Source of the DNA: a virus
Length of the DNA: 37,914 nt
IMG/VR virus record: IMGVR_UViG_3300021364_000067
Span: 1 to 37,914 of that record
Strand: one strand, 5' to 3'
Part shown: one piece after another, positions 17,870 to 25,249 of the stretch
Position numbering within the stretch: position 1 is the first letter of the stretch
Layout of the letters: the number at the start of each line of letters is the position of its first letter
Notes under the pieces: generated by a model
What the model was told of the DNA's origin: nothing
Databases searched by the model: none
The model's input: the letters and a program-made list of their open reading frames with translations, nothing else
Program-made: the position numbers and the translations under genes

Positions 17870-19905
17870 TATACAACCCTCCCTTTAATATCTTTGTTTG
17901 GAAATTTCATTTCAAATATCGAAGGGTCTAATGATGGATAAACCATTTTGTTCTTAGTTGCTTCTGATATATTATATGAATGTGTTGAATAACTTCCCAA
18001 ACACTTGTTAGTAATTTCACATTTTGGTACAGATTGAACACCCTCAACACCCGCTATTAATAATTCAATTTCAGAAATGTTAATTGGCATATTAAATGTC
18101 CAATTATCTATATTAAAATATTCTTTAAGTTCATTTATACATTTTGTTAGAACTTCTCTTCTATTATATCCACCATAAACTCTGATTTCAAAATCTAATC
18201 CAATGTTAATAATATATCCATCGATAAAGTTAATACCATCTGTTAACATTCGGTATTCACCCAAATAAGTTTTTAGATTTTCTTTTACTGCTCTGTTTAT
18301 TGTAGATAATTTTTTATTTGTATCATACCCAAGTAAATAAAGGTTAATAGCAAAAGGATTATTTTTTTCATTTTGATTTCCTTTTTTACTACTTAGGAAT
18401 GTTCTTAATTCATCTTTAATTTGTTGTTCTGTTAAACCTTGTGTTCCTAACGATTGAACCAATCCAGCAAACTCTTCAAGTGAATCAGGATTATTTAAAA
18501 TTGAACTTGGTGAGTTATTGTCTAACTCTCCATCCGGTGCACAATATGCTTTTGCTACACCACCATATTTTGCTGGTAATGATAATGCTCTAACTTGATA
18601 ATCTTTTCTTGTTACTGCTCTATTTTGTGAACTAAAGTTTGCTAAAGCGTTTTCTCTAATTTCATCTATCGTATCCGCTCCCTTACCACCAGTTGCAGGT
18701 GATTCGTTATCAACTGCAATAGAAGATTTTGTAGCGTTATATAATCTTAATTCCGTTGGAGTAAATATACTTGTATCTTCATCGTATTCAACTCTTTGAA
18801 TTGCTGTTAACTCTCCTTTAGAAACATTTGAATTAACTCCACCACCAATTAAATATGAAATAGTAAATTCACCTTTTGGTGCCTGACCGTATGATTTTGT
18901 TTTCAAGAAGTTTGATGGGTCAAATGATGCACCCAATCTATCTATTGAGTTATTTAAACCTAAACCTACATTTTTTAAATTAGGAATTAAAGTTTCATCA
19001 TTTGTAGATGAACCACCACCAAAAATAATACTCGTTGTATTATCATCGTTAACTTGTGTAGTAAATCTACGAGATGTTTTTAATAATTTTAATATTCTTG
19101 GTACACTATTTCCAAATTGTGCCAAATCTTTATCATTTTGTTCACTTGTTGGATAATCAATATAAACCATTTCTTGTGCAAGATAAGGAACCCCATACCA
19201 CTTGTTTCCATTTTTATCTCTTACATCGTAAATATCAATTACATTAGTATCTGCAATATCTATTTTAGAAAATGATTTAGGAGTTGTACCAAAATCAAAA
19301 GTAAATTCTTTAAGTTCGGCAGAAATTGCTTTTATTTTTTTCTTTACTAAGTATTCTGATGGTTTTGTATTATCATTAGAATCATATTTGTAAATTGTAA
19401 TTTCTCTATCTGCTGAATCATTAAAATCTAATAATTCGGTTGTTCTAAATTTAGTATTTGTTTTAGATGATTCTACAACCATACCTTCTTTGATTCTTAA
19501 ATAATATCTTGAATCTGGTTCATAGTTTGTACCATTCTGACTACTTGAATTATAAATCGATGGTACTACTTGATAAATTGATAGTTCTACTACAGCAGGT
19601 GAGGTTACCTTTGGATGATATCCTAAATATTTTGCTAATGCTATTACATTTGCTTTATCTTCAGCATATAACATTAAAGATTCTTTTAATGAATCATCTG
19701 TATAATATGAAAGTATATCACCAACATATGATGCCATTTCAATAAACATCATACCAGGTGATGATTCATTAAAATCAGTATATGTTTGTGGGAAGTAAGT
19801 TTTAGCGTAATCTATAAGATTTTGTCTAAATTGAGAAAAATCTTTATTAAGGTAGTTTATATCCCTTCCCTTATTACTTTTAAATGTTGCTGAATTTAAT
19901 GCCAT
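17869..19905 (-). CDS. 6: Baseplate wedge protein gp6
   Basis: The 678-residue product carries the N-terminal signature of T4 gp6: DINYLNKDFSQFRQNLIDYA, then FNESSPGMMFIEMASYVGDI and LSYYTDDSLKES within the first 76 residues. T4 gp6 is 660 residues and forms the dimeric ring that holds the baseplate wedges together. The middle region includes ENALANFSSQNRAVTRKDYQ, the baseplate-J type turn, and the C-terminus has FEIRVYGGYNRREVL, common in this family. It lies one base after gp25 and overlaps the next gene as TAATG. This is a strong call. Confidence 0.93.
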   Translation of the reverse strand: MALNSATFKSNKGRDINYLNKDFSQFRQNLIDYAKTYFPQTYTDFNESSPGMMFIEMASYVGDILSYYTDDSLKESLMLYAEDKANVIALAKYLGYHPKVTSPAVVELSIYQVVPSIYNSSSQNGTNYEPDSRYYLRIKEGMVVESSKTNTKFRTTELLDFNDSADREITIYKYDSNDNTKPSEYLVKKKIKAISAELKEFTFDFGTTPKSFSKIDIADTNVIDIYDVRDKNGNKWYGVPYLAQEMVYIDYPTSEQNDKDLAQFGNSVPRILKLLKTSRRFTTQVNDDNTTSIIFGGGSSTNDETLIPNLKNVGLGLNNSIDRLGASFDPSNFLKTKSYGQAPKGEFTISYLIGGGVNSNVSKGELTAIQRVEYDEDTSIFTPTELRLYNATKSSIAVDNESPATGGKGADTIDEIRENALANFSSQNRAVTRKDYQVRALSLPAKYGGVAKAYCAPDGELDNNSPSSILNNPDSLEEFAGLVQSLGTQGLTEQQIKDELRTFLSSKKGNQNEKNNPFAINLYLLGYDTNKKLSTINRAVKENLKTYLGEYRMLTDGINFIDGYIINIGLDFEIRVYGGYNRREVLTKCINELKEYFNIDNWTFNMPINISEIELLIAGVEGVQSVPKCEITNKCLGSYSTHSYNISEATKNKMVYPSLDPSIFEMKFPNKDIKGRVV

Positions 19906-19906
19906 C

Positions 19907-20344
19907 TTAATTTGTTCCTTGTACTGTAAATGTTAGTTCTTGTAACTCAATTTGATTTCCAACTGTAAATTCTAAACTTAAATTAACTCTATTTTGGTCT
20001 TTAAGTTCATTTGTCATTTCCACATCAATACTTTCTATGTTAATGTATGGTAACCAATAATTTACATTTTTTGTGATTGTTTCTTGAATCCTTGATTCTA
20101 AATTATCATCAATCTGTTCGAATAATAATGATTGTAAACCAGTTCCAAACTCTGGTTGCATTATTCTTTCTCCCTTTTTTGTTAAAAGTAAATTTTTTAA
20201 ATTACTTTTTGCTTGGTCAAAAGATAAAAAGGCTTGTTCAAAAAATCCATTCTCTCCTCTTCTTAGTGGTAATGTAATACCATAAGCATAAGAATCAAAA
20301 TCTTCTGTATCCTTTGTTACCTTTCTACCAATTATATAAGCCAC
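19907..20344 (-). CDS. 25: Baseplate wedge protein gp25
   Basis: The 145-residue product is close in length to T4 gp25 (132) and has the family core NLLLTKKGERIMQPEFGTGL (51-70) followed by LLFEQIDD. gp25 is a small wedge protein that contacts gp6 and the sheath end, and it is common to contractile tails and type VI secretion. The start codon is GTG at 20344, supported by AGGAG eight bases upstream; no ATG is available nearby. It is second in the late operon that begins with 20355-20915. A strong call. Confidence 0.93.
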   Translation of the reverse strand: MAYIIGRKVTKDTEDFDSYAYGITLPLRRGENGFFEQAFLSFDQAKSNLKNLLLTKKGERIMQPEFGTGLQSLLFEQIDDNLESRIQETITKNVNYWLPYINIESIDVEMTNELKDQNRVNLSLEFTVGNQIELQELTFTVQGTN

Positions 20345-20354
20345 CTACTAACTC

Positions 20355-20915
20355 CTATCTTTTAAACTTTTTTACAAGTTCAGAATTATCTCTATTTAGA
20401 ATTCTATCTAAACCAGGTAATCCTGTTTGCACTCCAAGTCCTGTTTTTTTAATACCACCATTTGGATTCATGTTTCCATATCCCATCTGTGCTGCCATAG
20501 ATGCTCTCATTCCTTCCAATCCTGCACCAGCACCTTGTTGATTAAATGTAACTGTTTTATCTATATTTTCATTTACTGGTTGTTTAAATGAATCTAATAC
20601 AGATTTTTGTTCCAGTCCACCTTTTCTTTGAGCAGATGTAAATGGTTGTGTATTATTAAGTACCTCATTTAAAACCGCATTCTTTGTAAACTGTTTTTGA
20701 GGTTGTTGTCTTTCTTCTTGTAAAACAAGCTCTGCTTGTTCGAATGGGTCTACTTCAACTGTTTCTTCTACAACTTTTGGAGTAGATTTCATTCTACGAG
20801 AAACTTCTTCCTCTAATATTTTAGGGAAAGTTTTCGTTAAAAACTGTTCGTGTTTCTTTGCCACTTCAGCTTCTACTATTGTTTTAATTACTTTGACTAA
20901 TTGTTTTGAATCCAT
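20355..20915 (-). CDS. Unknown protein at the head of the baseplate operon
   Basis: The 186-residue product has a helical, Lys/Glu-rich first third (LVKVIKTIVEAEVAKKHEQF), a low-complexity Gln/Asn/Pro middle, and a Gly/Met-rich end (MAAQMGYGNMNPNGGIKKTG). It has no membrane segment or Cys. I do not recognise it. The start is firm: AAGGAAAATAAAATA precedes ATG at 20915, and a late-type motif lies 22 bases further up. Position before gp25 suggests a baseplate assembly or minor structural role. Confidence 0.7.
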   Translation of the reverse strand: MDSKQLVKVIKTIVEAEVAKKHEQFLTKTFPKILEEEVSRRMKSTPKVVEETVEVDPFEQAELVLQEERQQPQKQFTKNAVLNEVLNNTQPFTSAQRKGGLEQKSVLDSFKQPVNENIDKTVTFNQQGAGAGLEGMRASMAAQMGYGNMNPNGGIKKTGLGVQTGLPGLDRILNRDNSELVKKFKR

Positions 20916-20936
20916 TGTATTTTATTTTCCTTGTCT

Positions 20937-20949
20937 AATATAAATATAT
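20937..20949 (-). promoter_or_regulatory. Late-type promoter motif TATATTTATA, head of gp25-gp6 operon
   Basis: The minus strand reads ATATATTTATATTAGACAAGG. The genes downstream (20355 to 8148) are packed with gaps of ten bases or less and repeated TAATG overlaps, so this one site may drive about 12.8 kb. Confidence 0.62.
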
Positions 20950-20966
20950 TCTTTATGATTTTATGG

Positions 20967-22373
20967 TTATTCGCATTCAGGTGGATTTACAAATCCTATA
21001 ATATTACCTTTATTAAATTTAGCTAACTTTCTATAACAACCACCACCATTATCAGCAAACTTAGAACCACCACCAGTATTTCCTTCTATTGTATTTACAC
21101 CAACTCCCTTTACAATACTCTCTACTATTCCAATATGAACAGCACCGGGTTTCCTACTTCCTCTATATAAAATAGCTGCTCCTTGTTTTGGTACATTAGA
21201 AAAGTATCCATTTTTTTGAGACCATTCTAACCATTCATTACATAGTGCTCTTCTTTTAGATGGAACTTGACTTCCTGCATCTTTCCACCAAGTAGTAACC
21301 GCGGCTGCACACCAAAAGAATCCACTTCCTGTTTTTGATACTTGACCTCTATTATCTAAAGGAATATTATCAAACATTTCATCAATTCTACCAGGAGCAT
21401 CTTTTTGTTCACCCGGTCCAAATCCACCATAGTTTCTATTTTTATATTCACAAATTTCAAGGTCTTTTCTTGCGTTTTTTATAATCTCAGCACCAATTTT
21501 ACATTTAAAATCTTCATCTTGAAGATTATCAATTGCTTCCAACTCTTCTTCTGAAAAGTAAACTGGTGCAGATTCATGTTTTCCATTTGATAACATTTGT
21601 GAAGCTCTACTTGAAAATTCCTCTGCCGTACCCTTTTCTTCTTCTGATAGTGTATTATCTGCTAATATATTATTTGCATTATCTAACTCTTGTTGAATAT
21701 CTTCCTTTTCTTTATTTGTTAAATCATCTACTAATTCTAAAACTTTATTTATTAAATCACTAACAAGATTGTTTTCTACATTTGGTGTTGGTGATTTTGG
21801 AACCGCAGAACCAACTATTGAATATCCAAAAAATGGTAGAAAGGCCAGGAATGGTAGTGGGGTTGGAAAAGTTGGATAAATTGAAGTGGGAAAATAAAAA
21901 CCACTCACAGTTGCTAAATGTAATTTTATACCAGAAATCAAAGAATCTAATAAAATATTTGAATCTGTATTAGGTAGAGTTGGTGGTTGGGGTGTCCATG
22001 TTCCTATATTACTTACCACTGCACTATTTAAAATAACATTTCCTATTGTTGCTATAGCGGGTAGAAGTGGTGGTATTCCAACTACAAAAGTAGCATTAAT
22101 CCAATATTGTCTTGTTGCATCTCCCAAATCATTTACAAAATCATGAGTACCTTCTTTTTTTTGTAAGGCCTTTCTACATGCGTTTTTTGCAGCAACCAAC
22201 ATGGCATCTTTATTACCACTTATAATTTTGTTACCATTAATACCTTGATATCCTGATTTTATTAAGAAATCATATTCAGATGTGAATTTTTCTGCAAAAT
22301 CATCAAAGGATTTAATACCCGATTGATTTTGCATATATGATAACATATTTTGTTTGAAGGTAAAAACTGACAT
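20967..22373 (-). CDS. Baseplate-associated CHAP-domain peptidoglycan hydrolase
   Basis: The 468-residue product ends in a CHAP domain (about 351-468) with catalytic Cys355 in FFWCAAAVTTWW, His413 in GAVHIGIVES, and a third polar residue in NTIEGNTG (430-432). CHAP enzymes cut peptidoglycan peptide or amide bonds. The N-terminal ~350 residues start with a helical region (SVFTFKQNMLSYMQNQSGIK), include a Gly/Pro/Ile-rich hydrophobic stretch (VVGIPPLLPAIATIGNVI), and then an acidic coiled segment (about 200-270). It lies nine bases after the spike-like gene. In T4 the lysozyme is built into gp5; here a separate hydrolase seems to do that work, local wall cutting during injection. The CHAP call is strong, the virion location is inferred. 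Confidence 0.85.
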   Translation of the reverse strand: MSVFTFKQNMLSYMQNQSGIKSFDDFAEKFTSEYDFLIKSGYQGINGNKIISGNKDAMLVAAKNACRKALQKKEGTHDFVNDLGDATRQYWINATFVVGIPPLLPAIATIGNVILNSAVVSNIGTWTPQPPTLPNTDSNILLDSLISGIKLHLATVSGFYFPTSIYPTFPTPLPFLAFLPFFGYSIVGSAVPKSPTPNVENNLVSDLINKVLELVDDLTNKEKEDIQQELDNANNILADNTLSEEEKGTAEEFSSRASQMLSNGKHESAPVYFSEEELEAIDNLQDEDFKCKIGAEIIKNARKDLEICEYKNRNYGGFGPGEQKDAPGRIDEMFDNIPLDNRGQVSKTGSGFFWCAAAVTTWWKDAGSQVPSKRRALCNEWLEWSQKNGYFSNVPKQGAAILYRGSRKPGAVHIGIVESIVKGVGVNTIEGNTGGGSKFADNGGGCYRKLAKFNKGNIIGFVNPPECE

Positions 22374-22381
22374 ATCATCTT

Positions 22382-23647
22382 TTATTCATCTGTAAAGTTT
22401 ACTTTAGATAAGAATGTATCTAATTTACTTTTGATTGTTTTAAAATCTCCAGCATTATTCGGCCCAACTTTTGTTGGACCCGATGGAGTAGAAAATACTT
22501 GTGCATTTATAGCATCAATTAATTCTTCCATCAATTTTAATAATGTTGCTCCTTTTACGATTGGTTCATCTTCTGTTTCTGTATTAAGGTAAATCTTACC
22601 TTTAGAACCCTCACCTAATATATAAGTTGGATTATCATTTGTGGTGATTCGTACTTCTCCATTAAAATCCATTTCAGCACCATCAAATCCATTATCGATT
22701 GTAAGTTTACCATCTGAAATAAATGAATAATTTCCTTTTGAGAAAAATATCATTTCAGAATCTTTAGAAGATAAAACAATCCTACCACTATTCATTAGGA
22801 TTTGGTCTGTACCTTTTAGTTCTGGTGCTTCGTAGTATCTTACATTATCATCTGTTTCTAAAGTTACTTCTTCATTTCCCGGTGCAAATGGTATTTCATA
22901 TTGACCACTAGCAAGAACAATTGTTGAACCATCGTTTACAATATCTTCTTCAGTTACTTCATATTCTTTTAAATCTTCAACTGATTTATCACTCTGTCTG
23001 TTTCGTAAAATAATTGTAGGTGAAAATTCGTTGTTCTCATTATTATAACCACTAAATCTAATTGATTGACCAAATCTTGATTGAATTAATTTATCACCTT
23101 CATATAATCTTAAAGGATTGATTTTTTGTTTTGTAAAATATTCTCCAATTAACTGTTCTCTATCTCCATCTTCCGAATTACTATTATTTGCAATTCCTGT
23201 TGAAGATGTTTCTGAATAACTTGAAGCTTGATTTGATGATTTTTCTTCAGATGGGTTTCCTTCTAATAATGCATTTTCATATGCAGAACCTGCATTAATA
23301 TCAATATCAGGTATTCTTTTATAGTGTAATGTTCCACCAATTTCTATAAGTTGAACTATTTCATTTACTAAAGGAATCCCCTCATCTGGATTTGCTGGTG
23401 GATATGAATTTATTGTCTTTACATTATAACTGGTATCTTTACCCGTTAAAACTATTTTACAATACCCAACAACAGGTTCATTTGCCTCTACCTTATCAGA
23501 TAATTCCGATGGTAAGTTCATTGGAGCACTTTTACTATTATCCAAATGAACATAAACAACCTTACCAGTAATTGCCCCTACACTATTTTGTTTGTTTGGT
23601 TTATTGGAATAAAATGTACTATTTGATATATTTTTATATCTACTCAT
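22382..23647 (-). CDS. 5: Baseplate hub/spike-like protein (gp5-like OB and beta-helix)
   Basis: The 421-residue product opens with a region like the OB-fold of gp5/gpV spike proteins (SVGAITGKVVYVHLDNS; later VVGYCKIVLTGKD and NEIVQLIEIGGTLHYKRIP). The middle is a Ser/Asn/Glu-rich linker (about 140-180). The C-terminal third has short strand-turn units (ILMNSGRIVLSSKDSEMIFF, SKGNYSFISDGKLTID, AEMDFNGEVRITT), as in a spike beta-structure, then a helical tail. No lysozyme domain is present, unlike T4 gp5, and the adjacent CHAP gene may supply it. It overlaps the gene before it by eight bases. The gp5 link is from domain order and place, not strong identity. Confidence 0.65.
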   Translation of the reverse strand: MSRYKNISNSTFYSNKPNKQNSVGAITGKVVYVHLDNSKSAPMNLPSELSDKVEANEPVVGYCKIVLTGKDTSYNVKTINSYPPANPDEGIPLVNEIVQLIEIGGTLHYKRIPDIDINAGSAYENALLEGNPSEEKSSNQASSYSETSSTGIANNSNSEDGDREQLIGEYFTKQKINPLRLYEGDKLIQSRFGQSIRFSGYNNENNEFSPTIILRNRQSDKSVEDLKEYEVTEEDIVNDGSTIVLASGQYEIPFAPGNEEVTLETDDNVRYYEAPELKGTDQILMNSGRIVLSSKDSEMIFFSKGNYSFISDGKLTIDNGFDGAEMDFNGEVRITTNDNPTYILGEGSKGKIYLNTETEDEPIVKGATLLKLMEELIDAINAQVFSTPSGPTKVGPNNAGDFKTIKSKLDTFLSKVNFTDE

Positions 23648-24053
23648 TCTTTACCTTTTGCTTTAGTTCTTCAACTTCATTAGTTAATTCATCAACCTTT
23701 GAATCATGTTCATCTGAAACTTCTGCAATAGTATCTTCAAGTTGTGCAAGTAATTGTTCTTTTTCTTTATCGGTAAGAAAACCAGTATCTCCTTCTGATT
23801 TATCTTTTGAGGCAATCATTCTTTGTGCAATTGCTGCCATCTTAATTAGTGATTCATCGTTTCTTACTGAAGTATCAACTAAATCTTTTATGATTGGACC
23901 AATCACCGCCATATCACCAGAATGTCTAATTACCTTTTTCATCTCAGCAATCAGTTCAGAGATTCTTTGTTTCTTGTTTTGTTGGTTATCATAGATATCC
24001 CTAAACAATCCACTTAAATCTTTACCAGGAAATAATTCAAAATTTGTACTCAT
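23640..24053 (-). CDS. Small helical protein at head of hub operon
   Basis: The 137-residue product starts FELFPGKDLSGLFRDIYDNQ and continues as helix with NKKQRISELIAEMKKVIRHS, ending in a Glu/Lys coiled coil (about 95-137). There is no Cys, signal or membrane segment. I have no name for it. It sits directly before the spike-like gene and overlaps it, with a late-type motif about 20-30 bases upstream of ATG at 24053. A chaperone or assembly factor for the hub is possible. Confidence 0.7.
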   Translation of the reverse strand: MSTNFELFPGKDLSGLFRDIYDNQQNKKQRISELIAEMKKVIRHSGDMAVIGPIIKDLVDTSVRNDESLIKMAAIAQRMIASKDKSEGDTGFLTDKEKEQLLAQLEDTIAEVSDEHDSKVDELTNEVEELKQKVKNE

Positions 24054-24073
24054 GATTATACCATATTATGTTG

Positions 24074-24085
24074 TATATAAATATG
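24074..24085 (-). promoter_or_regulatory. Late-type promoter motif (CATATTTATATAC)
   Basis: The minus strand reads CCATATTTATATACAACA, differing from the others by C for T at the first base. It follows the T-run of the terminator at 24097-24116 and precedes 23640-24053. Confidence 0.55.
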
Positions 24086-24096
24086 GTAAAATAAAA

Positions 24097-24116
24097 AACC
24101 TCTCCGAAGAGAGGTT
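24097..24116 (-). terminator. Terminator with UUCG tetraloop
   Basis: Eight-pair stem AACCTCTC/GAGAGGTT closed by C(TTCG)G on the minus strand, an extra-stable tetraloop, followed by TTTTATTTT. It ends the short unit 24123-24293. Confidence 0.9.
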
Positions 24117-24122
24117 CAGTCT

Positions 24123-24293
24123 CTATTTCTCCTTATCTTCTTGAAGAGCCTGGAGATGACCTTGATTTGGTTCAAGTGCCATTAAATATTCATCGCTCAT
24201 ATCAATCCTTTCTTTTAAAGGTTCAACATATGCAACGATTGTTTCGGATGCGTTCACTCCACCCGCGACTGTATTATAAAGACCAGTCCACAC
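24123..24293 (-). CDS. Candidate 56-residue micro-protein between two terminators
   Basis: An open frame lies between TAG (24299-24297) and TAG at 24123. From GTG at 24293 it reads VWTGLYNTVAGGVNASETIV and on to a charged helical end; from the internal ATG at 24200 it gives 25 residues (MSDEYLMALEPNQGHLQALQ plus EDKEK). The ATG form has a good AAAGGA ribosome site. The GTG form has none and would be almost leaderless, since the late-type motif lies just upstream. Codons in the upstream half look protein-like, with purine-rich first positions, and that half is more GC-rich than its surroundings. A structured leader or small RNA is the alternative. I do not recognise the product. Flanking terminators make it an independent transcript. 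Confidence 0.45.
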   Translation of the reverse strand: MWTGLYNTVAGGVNASETIVAYVEPLKERIDMSDEYLMALEPNQGHLQALQEDKEK

Positions 24294-24299
24294 GGTCTA

Positions 24300-24312
24300 C
24301 ATATAAATATAA
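24300..24312 (-). promoter_or_regulatory. Late-type promoter motif abutting terminator
   Basis: The minus strand reads TTTATATTTATATGTAG. Its 5' end coincides with the T-run of the terminator at 24314-24339. It would start a ~200-base RNA that ends at 24097. Confidence 0.6.
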
Positions 24313-24313
24313 A

Positions 24314-24339
24314 AAACCCCCATATTTCTATGAGGGTTT
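24314..24339 (-). terminator. Terminator with GAAA tetraloop after holin-like gene
   Basis: Eleven-pair stem AAACCCTCATA/TATGGGGGTTT (one G-U pair) around a GAAA loop on the minus strand, then TTTTTTATATTT. It lies 36 bases after the stop at 24376. Confidence 0.88.
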
Positions 24340-24375
24340 AGTTTTTAACGCGTTTTGAAAATTAACAAGTAAATC

Positions 24376-24606
24376 TTACTTCTTAATAATATGGTAAAGT
24401 ACGAAAGCACCAACCAGTCCTAATAGACCTTCAGCACTCAAACTTCCTAAAATGCCCATGATGTTATCAACTACTGATACTTCTGGCCAGAATGGGATGT
24501 TTGCTCCTTTGAATAATACTTCAAGTACAACTCCTAAGGCAACGATACTAATACCGATTTTTGTTAGTTCATCAGCCCATGTGCCGATTTTCTTTAAAAA
24601 ATCCAT
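24376..24606 (-). CDS. Small two-segment membrane protein, holin-like
   Basis: The 76-residue product has an amphipathic start (MDFLKKIGTWADELTKIG), a hydrophobic segment at about 18-34 (ISIVALGVVLEVLF), a short loop with NIPFWPEVS, and a second hydrophobic segment at about 48-74 (IMGILGSLSAEGLLGLVGAF) ending in HIIKK. Two membrane segments, small size and a basic end fit a holin, which permits release of lytic enzyme, and similar small proteins occur in marine T4-like phages. It stands alone with a terminator after it and GGAGA before ATG at 24606. A non-lytic membrane role cannot be excluded. Confidence 0.6.
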   Translation of the reverse strand: MDFLKKIGTWADELTKIGISIVALGVVLEVLFKGANIPFWPEVSVVDNIMGILGSLSAEGLLGLVGAFVLYHIIKK

Positions 24607-24808
24607 ATTGTTTCTCCTTTGTTTTAATTAAGAATAATAACTTTTTCATATTCCAAAACATCGGACTTGTCCACAAATAACTATTGTATATATGAAATAA
24701 AAAGTTGGTTTTTGATTTTCACACCCAATGAGTAAACAATATTAGGTGTCAATAAAAAAACCCCACTAATTGTGGGGTTGAAACTGTACTAATCACTTTG
24801 AATTACGA
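24607..24808. other. 202-base intergenic region
   Basis: No ORF with a credible start is seen. It holds the terminator at 24759-24779, an imperfect inverted repeat (ACACC at 24721-24725 with GGTGT at 24745-24749), and minus-strand CATATATACAATAG near 24690, a weak relative of the late motif that could serve the holin-like gene. Confidence 0.6.
24759..24779 (-). terminator. Terminator after secreted-protein gene
   Basis: Eight-pair stem AACCCCAC/GTGGGGTT with a five-base loop, followed on the minus strand by a run of T, 30 bases after the stop at 24809. Confidence 0.87.
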
Positions 24809-25186
24809 TTAGGGCTTGTTACTTGCCAGTTTGTTTTCTAAGAACTTGATACGAGCCTTCATTTGTTCAAACTCTATCTGTTCATAAGTATAACGAGGAT
24901 GTCCTTTTGGTTTAATCCAAACTAACTTTCCTTTGTTATACAAAGCCTTTGTACCTACATCATCACTCCAATAAGAGTGGACTAATAGTTTGCCATCTTC
25001 TGTTCCGATGTATGTTCCTTTTTGGTGTATAGAACCATCTTCGTTGTAAGCTCTATACTCGTAAAGATTGTTGTCTATCTGTGTAATAACTTTGGATTCT
25101 TGTCCGAAGAGCGGAATGGTACACAGAGAAAATAATAGGATTGCTATTATTTGAACAATCTTTACTTTGATTAATTGTTCATTCAT
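24809..25186 (-). CDS. Secreted protein with MORN/YwqK-like repeats
   Basis: The 125-residue product has a signal peptide (KIVQIIAILLFSLCTIPLFG, about 9-28, cleaved after it), then a beta region: YEYRAYNEDGSIHQKGTYIG, YWSDDVGTKALYNKGKLVWI. NEDGSxxxKGTYIG and LYNKGKLVW recall the MORN-like repeats of Bacteroidetes YwqK-type exported proteins. The end is a charged helix (FEQMKARIKFLENKLASN). AAAGGAGG precedes ATG at 25186, with a late-type motif just beyond and a terminator after the gene, so it is its own late unit. It may be a host-derived periplasmic protein that acts at lysis or superinfection; the function is unknown. Confidence 0.6.
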   Translation of the reverse strand: MNEQLIKVKIVQIIAILLFSLCTIPLFGQESKVITQIDNNLYEYRAYNEDGSIHQKGTYIGTEDGKLLVHSYWSDDVGTKALYNKGKLVWIKPKGHPRYTYEQIEFEQMKARIKFLENKLASNKP

Positions 25187-25199
25187 AATTCCTCCTTTA

Positions 25200-25211
25200 G
25201 TATAAATATAC
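25200..25211 (-). promoter_or_regulatory. Late-type promoter motif TATATTTATA
   Basis: The minus strand reads GGTATATTTATACTAAAGGAGG, only ~14 bases before ATG at 25186. The motif almost touches the ribosome site, so any leader is very short. Confidence 0.6.
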
Positions 25212-25249
25212 CAATGTTAAGAAATTGTTACCAAAATATTATGGAAAGG

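Noticed and set aside
23572-23994. Plus-strand 140-residue Ser-rich frame
   Set aside because: Antisense to 23640-24053 and the start of the spike gene, both with good starts and continuous operon context.
24201-24300. tRNA or tRNA-like gene in the GC-richer stretch
   Set aside because: No acceptor stem, anticodon arm and T-arm can be arranged; the GGTTCAA-like run has no matching partners.
24721-24749. Inverted repeat ACACC/GGTGT as a terminator or operator
   Set aside because: Only five pairs plus a few after a mismatch and no T-run; probably chance next to the real terminator at 24759-24779.
5037-25211. TATAAATA on the plus strand taken as ordinary T4 late promoters
   Set aside because: They would drive transcription away from the nearby genes, and there are no plus-strand genes. 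I treat the minus-strand reading as the element, but list the orientation as a point to test.
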